From Pogostemon cablin (Eukaryota; Streptophyta; Magnoliopsida; Lamiales; Lamiaceae), in contig CM043002.1 in assembly GCA_023678885.1 (NCBI GenBank), forward strand, positions 948,022 through 1,012,021: DNA of 64,000 nt, written 5' to 3'. Below the pieces are notes generated by a model. The model saw nothing but the letters and a program-made list of their open reading frames with translations, was not told the origin of the DNA and searched no databases. The translations under genes were made by a program, and so were the position numbers. How positions within the stretch are numbered: position 1 is the stretch's first letter; the number at the start of each line of letters is the position of its first letter. Of the stretch, positions 12,298-24,675 are shown in pieces.

Positions 12298-14320
12298 GTT
12301 TCATTCCATTGAATTAATATTGAGAGTGGCGATATTACTATTTGAAGATTTATCGAGAGCACCTTAAAATTAGAAAAATAAAAATATAAAGATTATTATG
12401 ACCTCACACTTAAATCCATTTTGAATTATTACATTATACATATAAATTATTTTGCCCACCCAAACATGTAAGTTATACAATAAAAAAAAAAATTCGATAG
12501 TGACACAAAAAAGAAAATAATCAAATAGTAAAACTTTTCGACAGTAACACGGAAGGGAAAAAAAATGAAGGTGAAATGACAAAACCCATTCCAGCAACAT
12601 CCAATTCATGGGAAAAAATTGTGAAACTGCACCACTTTTAATATTATCCATCGAATACCTGCATCCGCGGATAAAATTGACAATCCGATGAAATGTATCA
12701 CATGGGTGATTTGAGTTATAATATCCTTTAAAACTAATACGTTGTTAATCATATTTACAAGTTTTATAAAACCATGTATTACCAAATACTTGATTAAAAG
12801 TTTTGCTATATTACACTTATAAAAAAGTATTTGGTTCACATTATGTATTTGGTTCACATTATATTGATGTATTTGGTTCACGTTATGTTAATAATATTTG
12901 TAAAACTTGGGCATGTGATCAGTAATACGTGATTATTAAATTTTTTTAAATTTTTTATTAATTAATTTCAAAATAACTCATCTCCCTTAAATTAATTTCA
13001 TCCAATTTACACCTTACTTTTTGTTAACGAACTTAAAAAGTAGATAAATACATGTAAATCACTAAGTAATATTAATTGAAGTAAACCTTCTTAAAATATC
13101 AGTGCATGTGCTTATGCGTCAATTGAATTTAAAAAAAAAAAAAAAACGGAATACAATAACCCAATCACGTTTATATTGTACTCCATTTAGCTCATATATA
13201 ACGAAATTATAAGATGACTACGTAAATTAATACAACACACTCCATCTTAGGCAAATTATTAAGTGAATCTGGACGCAAGGATTTAGTTCAGTGGGTCTAA
13301 ATTCAATTTATAACTTTTAATATGGAAAGTTATATCATTTAATTTAATATAAATTAATATTTTTGGTTTTATAGAATATATATATATATATACTTCATAA
13401 CTGATGTTTTCAATAAAAAAAATAATACTCTTATAAATTAAAATGTATATTTTTTAAATAAAATGACTCTTTAACATTTTGCATACTCAAATGCTTAAAA
13501 GACCACTTCTACATTTTAATTTTAATTTTATACGTTAAATAGGAATAATGTTAAATATTCTAGGTTATGTTTTTCCTTACTTGGATTTCTAAAATACTCT
13601 TATCAAGTAAAGAATTGTTTGGTTCAAATTTTATAATTGTAACAACAATAAGAATCATTGATGAGAATAATAAAAATAAAGTTGATTGAAGAAGATGAAA
13701 TAGCTATTTGATTATTGAAAAAGATCGAAGAATTTAAATTTTTATAACTCCATACCACACATAAAAAATGAAAATCAATCCTATTATTCTTCTCCAATAC
13801 TGCAATGCCCCCTTTAACTTGTAATCGTAAATTTTACCATAGCATCACGAGAATTGTTCATAGTGTCAAGGTTAAAATTGGAATTCGCACGAAAAACGTG
13901 AATTACATTAAATAGGATTATTTAATTTGGACTTTGGACTTAATGAAAAAAGGTGGTGTTTGGTATTCAAATAAGGCTTGTGGTTAGGAATAACTTCATG
14001 GTCACTTTCATGACCACAGCCAACCGACCTTTTCCTAAAGAAATACAAGATTTTTTTTAGGGTTCATAATTATCGAGTACAATTTATATATGGTTATTAT
14101 TAATAGGTACATTAAGCTAAAAATATTATTAATTAATACATTTTGAATTAGTGAAATGTCTTTCTTATCCTTAGTGTGGCAATTGTATTCAATAATATAT
14201 TAATGTAAATATATTTTATATTAAAATTAAAAACATTTTCCATTCCACATTTTTCTCCTAAAAATTCCATCGGGATTAATTCAACTCATTCCACGCGGTT
14301 CGAAAGCATGAGTTGCGCCC
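12298..14320. other. Gene-free AT-rich region with a short direct repeat
   Basis: No gene is supportable. At about 12823-12890 the phrase GTATTTGGTTCAC occurs three times at short spacing. The remainder is AT-rich with short poly-A runs (for example 13129-13146). Confidence 0.6.
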
Positions 14321-14660
14321 CATATTCTGCGTATTCAATTTTTGAATACATTGTTATTGAACATTAAATATTTTGAATATCTACTACTTTTGAATACATG
14401 CAAAAACATATTAATAAATGAATGTGAAATATATTGTATACAGTCTGAATATTTCACGATTTCACCAATATTTTGCGTATTCAATTTTTGAATACATCGT
14501 TATTGAACATTAAATATTCTGAATACCTTCTAATTTTAAGAAAATATTTTTGAATTCATTATTATTGAATATTAAATATTCTAAATAGTTGCTGATTTTG
14601 TATACAAATGCATTTCAATAAATGAATATACAATATATTGAAAAAACATTCCTGAATACA
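14321..14660. repeat. Tandem repeat, period about 146 bp, two full units and a partial third
   Basis: GCGTATTCAATTTTTGAATA begins at 14329 and again at 14475. Each is followed by a TTATTGAACATTAAATATT block, and a weaker partial copy begins near 14545. AT-rich and non-coding. Confidence 0.75.
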
Positions 14661-15674
14661 TCGTGGTGTTCGAAACTTCTATGACAAAAATCATCACTTA
14701 TGTTCAAAATTTTTATTAAACTTCAACATGAAAAACATGAGACATTTCCAGAAATTCTTCAAAAGAAAAACAAGAATTCATGGAGTCCCATTTTTGGCTA
14801 TTGAAACTATGTTTATATGTCACGAGGAACTTGAGAAAATGAGAACTTATTATAACTTTGAGAAAGTTGAAATCTTTGTTTGCGCTTATTCTGTTCTCAT
14901 ACCAGTTGTGAGTCGCTTCTTCTGTCCACTCGAGATGCCCGTCTCATCTCATCTCCCACTAATATATCTGCACATATGACTAATCCAAGAATCTGCGCAT
15001 TTAGGATTTACTTCATTGGCTAGTTTAGAAACAATAGCGACGGCGTTCTTGACAGTTTGTCGAGAAAATCCTCCACAATCTCCCCCATTTTAGAATTAAG
15101 TCAAATACTACACCACTGCCAATATCATGATTGTATCCATAATTAATAAGTATTCCACATATTAAGACAATCTTCAAGACAATTTTCGTACTTTCCATTG
15201 CGTATTCAGGGAGAGAAACCCAAAATGTAAGAAATGATTATGAATACCGATGAGAGGTAACTGAAATATAGGACATTAATTGATCGTGAATTTCTACTAT
15301 TCTATACACTAAAGGTTTCATAAAAAAAAATTGTATTGGATAATAATAAAATATATATCATGTATCTATTAGTAATATTAATTTATATTTTGTATTATGT
15401 AGTAATAATTTTTTTTAATTAAGTTTGTTTAGCGAAGGATACACAATTTTTTTTTAAAATTATTTCTTTTAACTTCCATTATGTGTCACGTATACTTTAG
15501 TGTTCATATTTATTTAAACCACATGCTTAACGCTCTCTTATAAAATTTAATATTAATTTTAATTTTTAATAAATAATTATAATTTTACAATTGTAATTTA
15601 TGACATTTCAAATAGAAAAATAGTCTTTTTAATGATGGAGAATGCAGAATGCAATATATATTGAACGATGATAA
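14661..15674. other. Gene-free AT-rich region
   Basis: Only an 83-codon ORF (14728-14979), unlike any protein I know and without gene-like context. I see no RNA gene or regulatory structure. Confidence 0.5.
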
Positions 15675-15900
15675 TTATGTAAGATTGGTCAACCCGTTGT
15701 TAAAGTATGTTTGCTAGGTAAAATATTTTAATTTTTAGTTAAAATATATTTTTTAAAGTATCATAAATAATATTAAAGTAGTATATTTTTATAGTATGAT
15801 TTACTACAAACATACTTTATCTATATAGCAAGTATACTTTAACAATTGGTCGACTCGTCTCACTATCCGTCTTATATAAACCCGTCTCACAAGAGATTCT
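15675..15900. mobile_element. Diverged member of the 12-kb MITE family
   Basis: Contains GTTGTTAAAGTATGTTTG near its left end and GTATACTTTAACAATTGGTC on the right, then GTCTCACAAGAGATTCTTCT, matching the right end of the element at 12039-12297. The left end is not clear and no target duplication was recognised. Confidence 0.5.
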
Positions 15901-16266
15901 TCTCTTTTTTATAACTAGCCAGCCAAGGGTATGCAATATTTTTTTTTATTTTTTATGAGATCCTATTTTGAGATGGAATAAAATAATGGTTTATATTTAC
16001 ATATACTTTTTAGAAATGATCTTTTCAATTATATAAACTCAAATTATTAATTTATTTTATTTAGGATTTTAATTGTTAATTCATTTAAAATTATCATTTT
16101 TGGTGTAATTAATATTTTATTCTTTTGTATTACTTTCTCTTATAATTTAGAGTATATTATTCCCATATAATTACTATTTTTATAGTTTAGGGCATATCAT
16201 TTCGTTTTATCTAGGGATTTTAATGTATACTATTTCATTGTATTTAAAAGTTTATAGTATAAATAA
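15901..16266. other. Gene-free AT-rich spacer
   Basis: AT-rich sequence with no supportable gene. The last nine bases (16258-16266) are the left target duplication of the next element. Confidence 0.5.
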
Positions 16267-16962
16267 AGGTCGGAAATTATTAAATACACCCAAAATAAAA
16301 TATTCTTATTTAGTATTACTAAAATGTCCTTTCATTAAATATATATATATATATATATGTATTAATTAAGAAAATCATGGGCAAAGCACCTCTCCATGGA
16401 TCTTTCACCAAAATCAAAGAGCAGCTTCTCAATTCGTCTTATCCCCGTAGCCACTTCATGAAGCATCACGATTGAGAAGGAGAGTGTGCACGATAATGGC
16501 TCTAATCTGCATTATCGTCGCCGGCGTTGCTGGACAATCTCCATCGTCTCCTCCGACTACGTTTCCTGCCCCGCCAACTCCATCACCACCGGTGGCCACT
16601 CCTCCCCAGTCAGTGCAGTCCCGTCCACCTCCCAATCCTCCTCCGCCCCACTTGCGGCTCCTCCACTTTTTGTCTCAGCTGCATCTCCGTCCAAGTCGAA
16701 GTCTCTGGCGCCATCTCCGTTGTCACCGAGCCCTCCATGGTGGTGCATCATGAAGTGGCTACGGGTATAAGAGGGGAATTGAGAAGGAGCTCTTTAATTT
16801 TGGTGATCAGATCCATGGAGGGAGGGGTGCTTTGCCACGATTTCCATAATTAATGAATGTATATTTAATGTAAGGACATTTTAGTCCTATTGAATAAAAA
16901 TATTTTAGTTTAAATTAATTTTGGGGTACATTTAAGAATTTTGGGTATGCGAATAGCCACCC
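16267..16962. mobile_element. Pack-MULE-like Mutator element, 696 bp, with 9-bp target duplication
   Basis: The element is flanked by identical TATAAATAA at 16258-16266 and 16963-16971; a 9-bp duplication is the Mutator-like hallmark. Long inverted repeats of roughly 200 bp form both arms. The inner part is especially clear: GGGCAAAGCACCTCTCCATG through CCACTTCATGAAGCATCA (about 16379-16470) faces its complement at about 16745-16842. The right end reads GGGTGGCTATTCGCATACCC on the other strand; the left end lacks part of that segment. The centre (about 16471-16745) is GC-richer, proline-coding sequence unlike its surroundings, hence a captured gene fragment. No transposase is present, so it is non-autonomous. 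Confidence 0.85.
16497..16770 (+). pseudogene. Captured arabinogalactan-protein-like fragment, frameshifted
   Basis: From ATG at 16497 the sequence encodes a hydrophobic signal-like start (MALICIIVAGVAGQ) followed by proline, serine, alanine and threonine-rich sequence (SPSSPPTTFPAPPTPSPP), as in classical arabinogalactan proteins of the cell surface. After about 16620-16655 the AGP-like composition (APLAAPP, then SKSKSLAPSPLSPSP) continues in a different frame, so there is at least one frameshift. No GPI-anchor signal can be read before the inverted repeat begins. It lies wholly inside the MULE arms. It could be transcribed from an element promoter, but nothing here shows that. The AGP identity rests on composition and signal peptide only. 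Confidence 0.6.
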
Positions 16963-17039
16963 TATAAATAAAAAGTGATAATATTTCAGAAAAATATTAA
17001 ATATTTTTAATAAAAAATATAGCTATATCTTCTTATATA

Positions 17040-18097
17040 TGTGAAGCATACACTCAATCCAACTAAGTGTCATGCATGGTTAGGTGGATAGTGTAACAGG
17101 TGTATGGAATGCTATTATGGTGCTTGTGTGTATGTGACTTGGAAAAAGCTAGGGGTGACAATTCGTGCGGGTTGGGTTTTGTGTCGACACGATAGTGACA
17201 CGACACGATAAGAATAAATCCGAACACGACACGATAAGAATTCATTCCGACACGACATGAACACGAAAAATAATGAGTTAACACGATACGACACGATAAC
17301 AACGATAAGAAAATTGAAAATTAAAAATAAAAAAATATTAATTATTTTTAAATAAATATATGTTATAATTATTAATAAGTATTTTTATTATATATTTACC
17401 TAACTTTATATTTATATTGTGTTGTTAACAGGTTAATGAGTTATTAACGGGTTAATGGATAATCTGTTAATATTAATCGTGTTTAACGGGTTTACAAGAA
17501 CCCGACACGAACACGACACGAAATTTTCATGTCCTTATTAGATTGACAAGATAACGACACGAACCCAATAAGGCCAAACACTAACTCGTAATTATCGTGT
17601 CGTGCTATCATGTCGTGTCGAGAATTGCCACCCCTAGAAAAAGCTGTTGTAACAGATTGTAACAAGTTGAAAAGTGCATGTGTGTGCAGGCTGTTAAAAG
17701 GAGCAGTTTTGAATGTATGGTGGAGATGTTCCCAGCAGTTATAAGCTGGTTTATACACGTTGGATCAAAGGATGAAGGCTGGGGACAGTTGATAGCTCAT
17801 TAGCTATAAAAGCAATCATATTCCATATGTTTTATTGACCAACTTCATCTAGCTTCCATAGGAGTTTGTGTGCGTAGTGTATTCCTCACAATAGGGTGTT
17901 GAGACCCATTGTGAAAAGAAGTTTAGTAAGAGTGCTTGTTTCTTTCCCGTGGATGTAGGTTCGAAGAACCGAACCACATAATTCATCGAGTGATTCTATA
18001 CGTTTTACACATTCACACACACACCATCATACAATAAATAGAGTGTGAGTGGAGGCATTTGTGAGTGTTGTTCGATTCTGGAAGCTTAATCCTAACA
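17040..18097 (+). mobile_element. 5' LTR of a decayed Copia-type retrotransposon (interrupted)
   Basis: Sequence upstream of the gag ends in TCCTAACA at 18097, followed at once by an ATTGGCGCAGTCTGTGGGAA-type primer-binding region. A hAT element interrupts this LTR at 17150. The 5' border is uncertain, since sequence left of the hAT also belongs to it. I found no matching 3' LTR downstream, so the element is truncated or rearranged. Confidence 0.5.
17150..17636. mobile_element. hAT-type MITE, 487 bp, nested in the LTR
   Basis: Bounded by identical GAAAAAGC octamers at 17142-17149 and 17637-17644. Terminal inverted repeats are TAGGGGTGACAATTC on the left and GAATTGCCACCCCTA on the right, the widespread plant hAT end. 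Many subterminal copies of ACACGACACGA and its complement fill both sides. No transposase ORF, so it is non-autonomous. Confidence 0.9.
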
Positions 18098-18208
18098 ATT
18101 GGCGCAGTCTGTGGGAAAATGAGACGATCAAAGAAGAAGGAGCAAGAAACGTGATTGAAGATACAAAGGGATTCAAGAAAGGGAATTCAGAAACTGCAGT
18201 CCAACAAG

Positions 18209-19893
18209 ATGAACACCACCAGATTCGATATTAAGAAGCTATCCGAGAAAACCGACTTCAGCCTTTGGAAGTTGAAGATGAAGGCGATCCTCACTCAACA
18301 AGGGCTGATTGATGCACTAATGCCACCTCCACCAGCCAAGATAGAGATCATCAAAGATCCTCAAGCAGCTGGATTGAAAGCAAGAGGGTACGCTGATGAT
18401 GAGGTACTTCGTAAGGCTCATTCTACAATTATTTTGTGTTTGGGGGATAAGGCATTAAGGGAGGTGGCCATGGAAACTACTGCAGTTGGTGTTTGGGAGA
18501 AGTTGGAATCTCTGTACATGGTCAAAACGTTAGCAAACAGGTTACATATTAGGCACAAATTGCATGCATACAAGATGAAGATGAAAAGCCTATTATGAAT
18601 CAAGTTTATGATTTTATCAAAATCAATGATGATCTTGAAAGTGTTGATACTAAAATATCAGAAGAAGAAAAGGTTATTATGTTACTAACAGCACTTCCAA
18701 GATCATTCCGAAACTTCAAGGACACCTTGTTATATGGAAATCAAGGCACTGTGAAGTTTGATAGTGTTCTTCTTTCACTCAAGTCAAGAGAGTTGGAGAT
18801 GGAATCTGAAGGTATTGCAAGTTCAGGTGGAGAAGGCCTATTTGCTAAGCATGGAAATCATAACAAGAAGCAAGCTCAAAGGAGTAGGAACAACAAGAAA
18901 AAGGATTCTAGTTCAAATAAACAAGATGATGAAGATAGTGATTCACATGAAGAATCTGAGGTTAGAAAGTGTTATTACTGTCATGAACCGGGTCATTTCA
19001 AGAGGAATTGTGCAAAGTTGAAGGCATCCAAGGCAAGGAAGGCCAATAATTCCAATAATGATAACAAGAACCAAGCAAATCAAGTCACGGATAAGAAAGA
19101 AACTGCTGAAAATTCTGATGGTTGTGGGTATATTTACACTGAGGTGTTGTCGGTTACGTCATCTAGAAACTCAAGTGAATGGATTTTAGATTCAGGGAGC
19201 ACTTATCATGTGACATCAATGAGGGATTGGTTCTATGAGTTCGAGGATGATGAAGGCTCGGTTCGTCTCAAAAACGATCATACTTGCAGCATAAAAGGTA
19301 AAGGATCAGTGTTGATCGAGTTGTCTGATGGTGCTGTTAAATTATCGAATGTGAGGTATGTACCGGAACTAAGAATAAATCTTATTTCTCTTGGAACGCT
19401 TGAGTCCTTCGGTTACGAATTTAAGTCTCAAGGTGGAGTTCTTACCGTTTCGAAGAATGAGAGAGTAGCACTTCAAGGTTTAAGGAGGAATGGCTTATAT
19501 TTTCTTAATGGTAAGACAATGAAGGGGCTGGAAGATCAGACGAAGGAAAGCTCACTCGATGTTGGCAACATTTCGAAGCTTGAAGTGTGTGACAGTCCTA
19601 TGGATGATGAAAAGGCTGCTCAAGTTCAAAGTGGATTAGGACAGGAGATCATCAAGGTGTCTTCCACACTTGAGATAGAGCATGCTAAAGAGGTGAGGAA
19701 GGTTGATCAGATTGCGCATACTTTGTCTAATGGTGAACTAGCAGTTGAAGTGGAGGCTCTTAATGTTGGAAGCTGTAAAAAGGACATTAAGTGTAAGTGT
19801 AGAAGGTTCTATGCTACTGTGAAAGCATATAGAGTGAAGTGGAGAAAAATAACTTGCAACAAAAGGAATTTGCAGAAGGAAAGTAGTTTTTGA
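18209..19893 (+). pseudogene. Copia-type gag-protease remnant, frameshifted and lacking integrase/RT
   Basis: From ATG at 18209 the first segment is a Copia gag (LSEKTDFSLWKLKMKAIL). The frame breaks near 18575-18595, and gag continues in another frame from about 18585. That second part has a CCHC zinc knuckle (CYYCHEPGHFKRNC, about 18969), an aspartic protease motif WILDSGSTYHV (about 19180) and a GAG-pre-integrase-like stretch ending near RNGLYFLNGKTM (about 19490). The final 120 or so codons match nothing I recognise, and integrase, reverse transcriptase and RNase H are absent. It is a deletion derivative that cannot move by itself. Confidence 0.8.
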
Positions 19894-22800
19894 AAAGTTC
19901 ATTCTACAAAGTTTAAGCCATGGTTGAGCTTAATGAGCGTTTGTTGAATTTTTCAAAGGCTGCTGTTCCCTTAAAGAATAGTGGACAAGGTTGCTGATCC
20001 TTGACATTAAAATCAGAAAGAATGATGTGTCCCCAACATTCAACCACTGGCCTCCAAACCCCTCAGCTACTCAAGAGTATATGATAATGTCACCAGTTAA
20101 TGCTACACAAGAATTTCAATACCAAAAAAACCACGACAATAACTTTTAGTCCTGCTTTACTATTTTTCCAAGGCTGCTATGCAAATTGTTATAGAAAAAG
20201 AGTAGGTGCTCAATTAAATTGAATTGAAGGAAATAAATAATAATTATATTAAAAGGGAAAAACTCCGCGCTAGAAATAAACCTTCTTTCAACTATGTAGA
20301 TATTGATCTCATGTGCTAATTCAGTAACTGGACACTTTATTTTTGCTAATATACTAAGTAAGGTAGTGGTAATTCAACTTTTCCTTCTTAATTGCAGGCC
20401 CTCTATGCGTAGTGGTTTGGGATAATCGCCATTATTTCTTTGAATCTTTTTCTTATTAGTACAGATATCCTTGTGCTGAAGTAAGAAACATCATAAAAAA
20501 TCCTTTGCTAAAGCTGTGAGATAAGCGATGTTTAAATTTTCATTCTCAATTTTATAATTACATTTTGCATTTTTGAATTTGGTAAAGGCTATGATTGAGT
20601 ATATTGTTGTTTTGAAACCCATGTTTCAGATTACGTACTTTGCATATGTTTTTTGGGTTACTTCTTCATCTCAATTTTTGTAATTGTACTCCATGTCAAA
20701 TTAAAATATTATACGTAGAAGCAGTGAACATATTTTCTCTTTTTCTGTCTTTGTACCGATTAGTATACGCAAAATTAATCTCCTTACTCAATACTCCCCA
20801 TAATTTTCTTCTTTTCTTCAGATGGTAATGGAGTTAATTGATACAGTTTTTTTTCTTCTTGCAGGTATGTCGCTATACTTGATTTCATTCATAAGGTTAC
20901 TTTTTTGTTCGCATTTTAAAGAGATCTACTGAATTAAACTAAGTAGTTGTGATTCTGAAATTTGCTTAGTTTTGGATTTCTTAAATTTGTGATGGTTCAA
21001 TCGTAGTTATGGCTGATGGATTCTATTGTTTTTAACTCTAGATATAATTTGTTTTTTCCTCCCAACAATCATGACTTTAACTGTTCATATGTTGTCGGCT
21101 CTAATTACAATTACTGTAATGTGTATGAATTGCATTACCAGAAATGAGAAGTTTGAAGTTTCTCAAATGAGTAGTTTCTCGCATCATGAGTATACCTAAG
21201 AAAATGTACTTCTCTTAAGATTTATACATTAAAAAGAAAAAAATAAATCAAGTGATGTTTCTATTCTCTTTCTCAAATTTTATAATTACATGAAAAGAGA
21301 TGGTAAGATTTACAACTGAAAATTTGCATGGTGTTTGTTTGGTGGAGTTTCTAAATTAGTCTGTTGATACAGAGATGTTGAATCTGGTTCAGTGGGGTCT
21401 ATGTTTAGCCATTACAGCTGCATCTTGGCTCATTGCTTTAATCGTCAACTTCATACCACTTCCATGGCATCCAATCTCCAACTATCTCAATCCCGGGATT
21501 TTATTCCAAAGTTTGAGATTCCTCCTTTTTTTTATTCATCTATTTTGAGATTCCAACTCTACTTCAATTTAAAATAACAAATGTAGGACTAATTTAGTTT
21601 CTTTCAATGTTGGAATGAGGTAGATGTCTGTATTTTTCTACTGTAGTAATTCACTCATTTATTTCTTAATTGGGTATGAGTAGGACTTTATTCTTTTAGT
21701 AAAATTCAACTTTTCCAAAGAAAAAGGTGTTTTAATTTCTTTCAATGTTGGAATTTAATACAAAAATTCATCCCTAATTAATTGAAGAATGAAATAGTTA
21801 CCTGCTCACGTTATGTCACTTTCAAATATAATTACTACTAAAAATACATCATAAATATTTGGGTAATCAACTCAATACCCGATTTACACATTTTTTGTCA
21901 TTAACAAAAATTAGCTCCGTAGCGGAGGGAACACTTAATAATATTCTTATCAAATCTAATATTCTTATCAATCAATTTGTATAACTTGAATAATAATGAT
22001 AAAACAATAATAGAATTATGAAAATAACAATTCAAAAATCTGTGAGTTTCACGATAAATCAAAATAACCTTCACAATTACAGTATATTTTTGTAGTTTTT
22101 TTCTTTTTTTTTTTTCAATTCATAATGACTTTTAATATTTGATCTTTATATATTCCTAATATTAATACAAGAATGAGTCTCTTGTGTTTCAATATTATTT
22201 TGTTTTAAAGGATTTACGCTTTAATTAATAAGAGTAATCACTTACACCTAATACACATAACATATTTTATAATTTATTTATTATATAAAAAGAATACACT
22301 ATTCTCTAAAAGTTAATAAAGTTGGTCAAAAATAACTTTTCTTAAATTTTCTATCTGCAATAACTAAGACAATAATTATGATAATTATGAGACGGGAGAG
22401 TACTTCTAAGTACATGAATTTTACATTATTCTTTTAAATAAAAAATATCACTCCTCAAATTCTTTACTCTTTAATACATGAAAAGTTAATATTTAGAGAG
22501 ATGGATTATTGTTCTTCTCATTAAAAATATTGTTTTTCAAAATTTAATATGTTTGTGATTTTTTTATTTGTATCCTTACCTTAACAATGACATGGATTCC
22601 AATTAAAATATAGTAGTCAATTATAATTATCTCATTTTACTTCTTCCCGAATAACACCTCATATGAGGTGCTGCTTACTAGTTTTAATTAAATGTGAGAT
22701 ATGCTCACAAATACCCCCATACATTCTAAATTACATAGATAAAATATGAATAGAAATATGGATAGATGTAAACATCGTGTTGTGCACAAACATTTACAAT

Positions 22801-23449
22801 ACCCTATACCACGTTTGTAAAATAGAATAAAAAAAGAAAAAAAATACAAATAGGAGTATTTGTGAAATATAAATTTGGAGTGATTCGTGTAGAGATGCAC
22901 CTAAAATTTATAGGTGTAAAATAAAACGCAAACACTCTTATAAATTCGGTTTACATAGTTTAATATGTGAATTCGAGTCTCTTCTTATTCTAAATCCTAA
23001 TATGTGAATCCGGTCTGTAAACCCTATGGTCCACCCCTTTCATTCCTATATACCCGCTATGTTGACAGAGTTTACACCGTAATCCGATTCACATTAGACT
23101 AACTCAAAATAAAATGTAGTGGTTAGTTTTTTTTTTTTTTTTGAGTATTTACGATGGAGATGAAATTAAAATTTAATCTCACAGTTTAAATGGTGTACCA
23201 TGCACTAGTTGAACACTCATAAATTTGATATCTTAAACTGTATTTCAGGCCCAAAAGAAAAGCCCATTAAACAAGCCTAATCCCAATAAAAATACTACCA
23301 AACTATTGAAACAAAAGAAGTCGTTGAAATGGAAAACGCCTCCCCACTGTAAAAACCCATCATTCAGCGGAGCAGTATCCCCCTTCTCACTGTAAAATCC
23401 AATTGTTTGAATTGAATTGAAGAAGGTTTGAAGAGGAAGGAGGAAGAAG
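19894..23449. other. Gene-free region
   Basis: No conserved protein, RNA gene or complete transposon is supportable across this 3.5 kb. A small inverted motif CTCCGTAGCGGAG lies at about 21914-21926. The last 200 bases become pyrimidine-rich and lead into the reticulon-like gene. Confidence 0.5.
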
Positions 23450-24675
23450 ATGGTGGTTATTGGTGCGGTGATGGTGATGCTTAGCGGCAGTCTGGTGTAT
23501 TACCACTGCGCCTACCGTCAATCTAGCGTCGTCTCCCTCTTCGCCGACGTCTTCATCGTTCTTCTTTGTTCGTTGGCGATTCTAGGCCTCCTCTTCCGAC
23601 ACATGAGCATCGCCGTTCCCGTTGACCCTCTCCATTGGCAGATCAGTCAGGACGCTGCTACCTCCTTCTTCGCTTGCCTCGCCAACACACTCGGCGCCGC
23701 CGAGTCCGTCCTCCGCGTCGCCGCCACCGGTCACGATAAGCGCCTATTTGTCAAGGTCAAATTAATTTTTGTTCGGTGTAATTTTACCTAATTATTAATT
23801 AATTTGACTTTCCTATTGCTAAATTTAATTAATTATATTGTTGGCAGGTGATTTCGTGTCTTTATTTGCTTTCCGTCATTGGAAGAGCATTATCCGGCGC
23901 CGCTGTTGCTTATATCGGTAATTTCATCGGTTTTACATTCGACTCCTGCATTATTCATCAAAATGAACCCAACTTTAAAATCCTAAAAATATAGAAAAGA
24001 GCTTAATTCGAGCTCATGATATCGAATTCTAGAAATGAGATTTGATGTTACATTTTATTCTGAATGAAGTGTGATAATTATACTTCTGCACCAGAGTTTG
24101 TTGTCCTTTAGAGTTTAATATATTTGTATTAATATTTTTAAGTTAATTAAACTACATTTGCACGTTTTACTAGTGTACTTGATAGAATGTTATACTCACT
24201 ATCTTTCACTACCCATTTTATTTTAAGGTTTGTTCCTTAATATAGACTAGTTTCCTCAACACATGAAGGGGGTGGGTGGGTATGAGTGTGGGAGCTTTTC
24301 TTAGTATTGACATGCAGTTTAAAAGGGTTTCATTCTTTTATGGTTATTAATTATATGGTTACAAGTTACAACAAAATTTTGGGTGCTCTTGAGAAGTTGC
24401 TGATTCTAATTGATGACTTGGTTTTGTGAGAATCTGAACAAGTTCCTATATATATTTATTTAAGAAATAAGTGAAGCTTGGTGTTTAGGTAAACCATCTT
24501 TGCATCTACATTCATATGCTGATTGAATTCGTTTTTGATTAAGAGTTTGCTTGCTGCAGGATTGTGCTTTTTCTGTCTCTACATAATTGTGGAGAATTCA
24601 CAAACGAACAGTTCATGTCTGGTAAGATTTCCAGGGAGAAGGGATGCTGCTAATTCTGTTCAGGATAATACCTAA
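23450..24675 (+). CDS. Reticulon-like protein (RTNLB23-type), 163 aa
   Basis: Three exons: 23450-23755, 23848-23917 and 24560-24675 (TAA), total 492 bases in frame with GT-AG introns. The N-terminus has two hydrophobic stretches (residues about 3-20 and 30-50, with VFIVLLCSLAILGLLF). A conserved linker, VPVDPLHWQISQDAATSFF, is followed by LANTLGAAESVLRVAATGHD. A second hydrophobic pair spans about residues 103-138, and the tail is short and polar. This hydrophobic hairpin layout fits plant reticulon-like proteins that curve tubular ER membrane. The B23 label is from recall of similar plant annotations and is less certain than the topology. The ATG follows a purine-rich leader, and no in-frame upstream start is apparent. 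Confidence 0.75.

Noticed and set aside
14728..14979. 83-codon ORF
   Set aside because: No similarity to any family I know; AT-rich surroundings make chance ORFs of this size likely.
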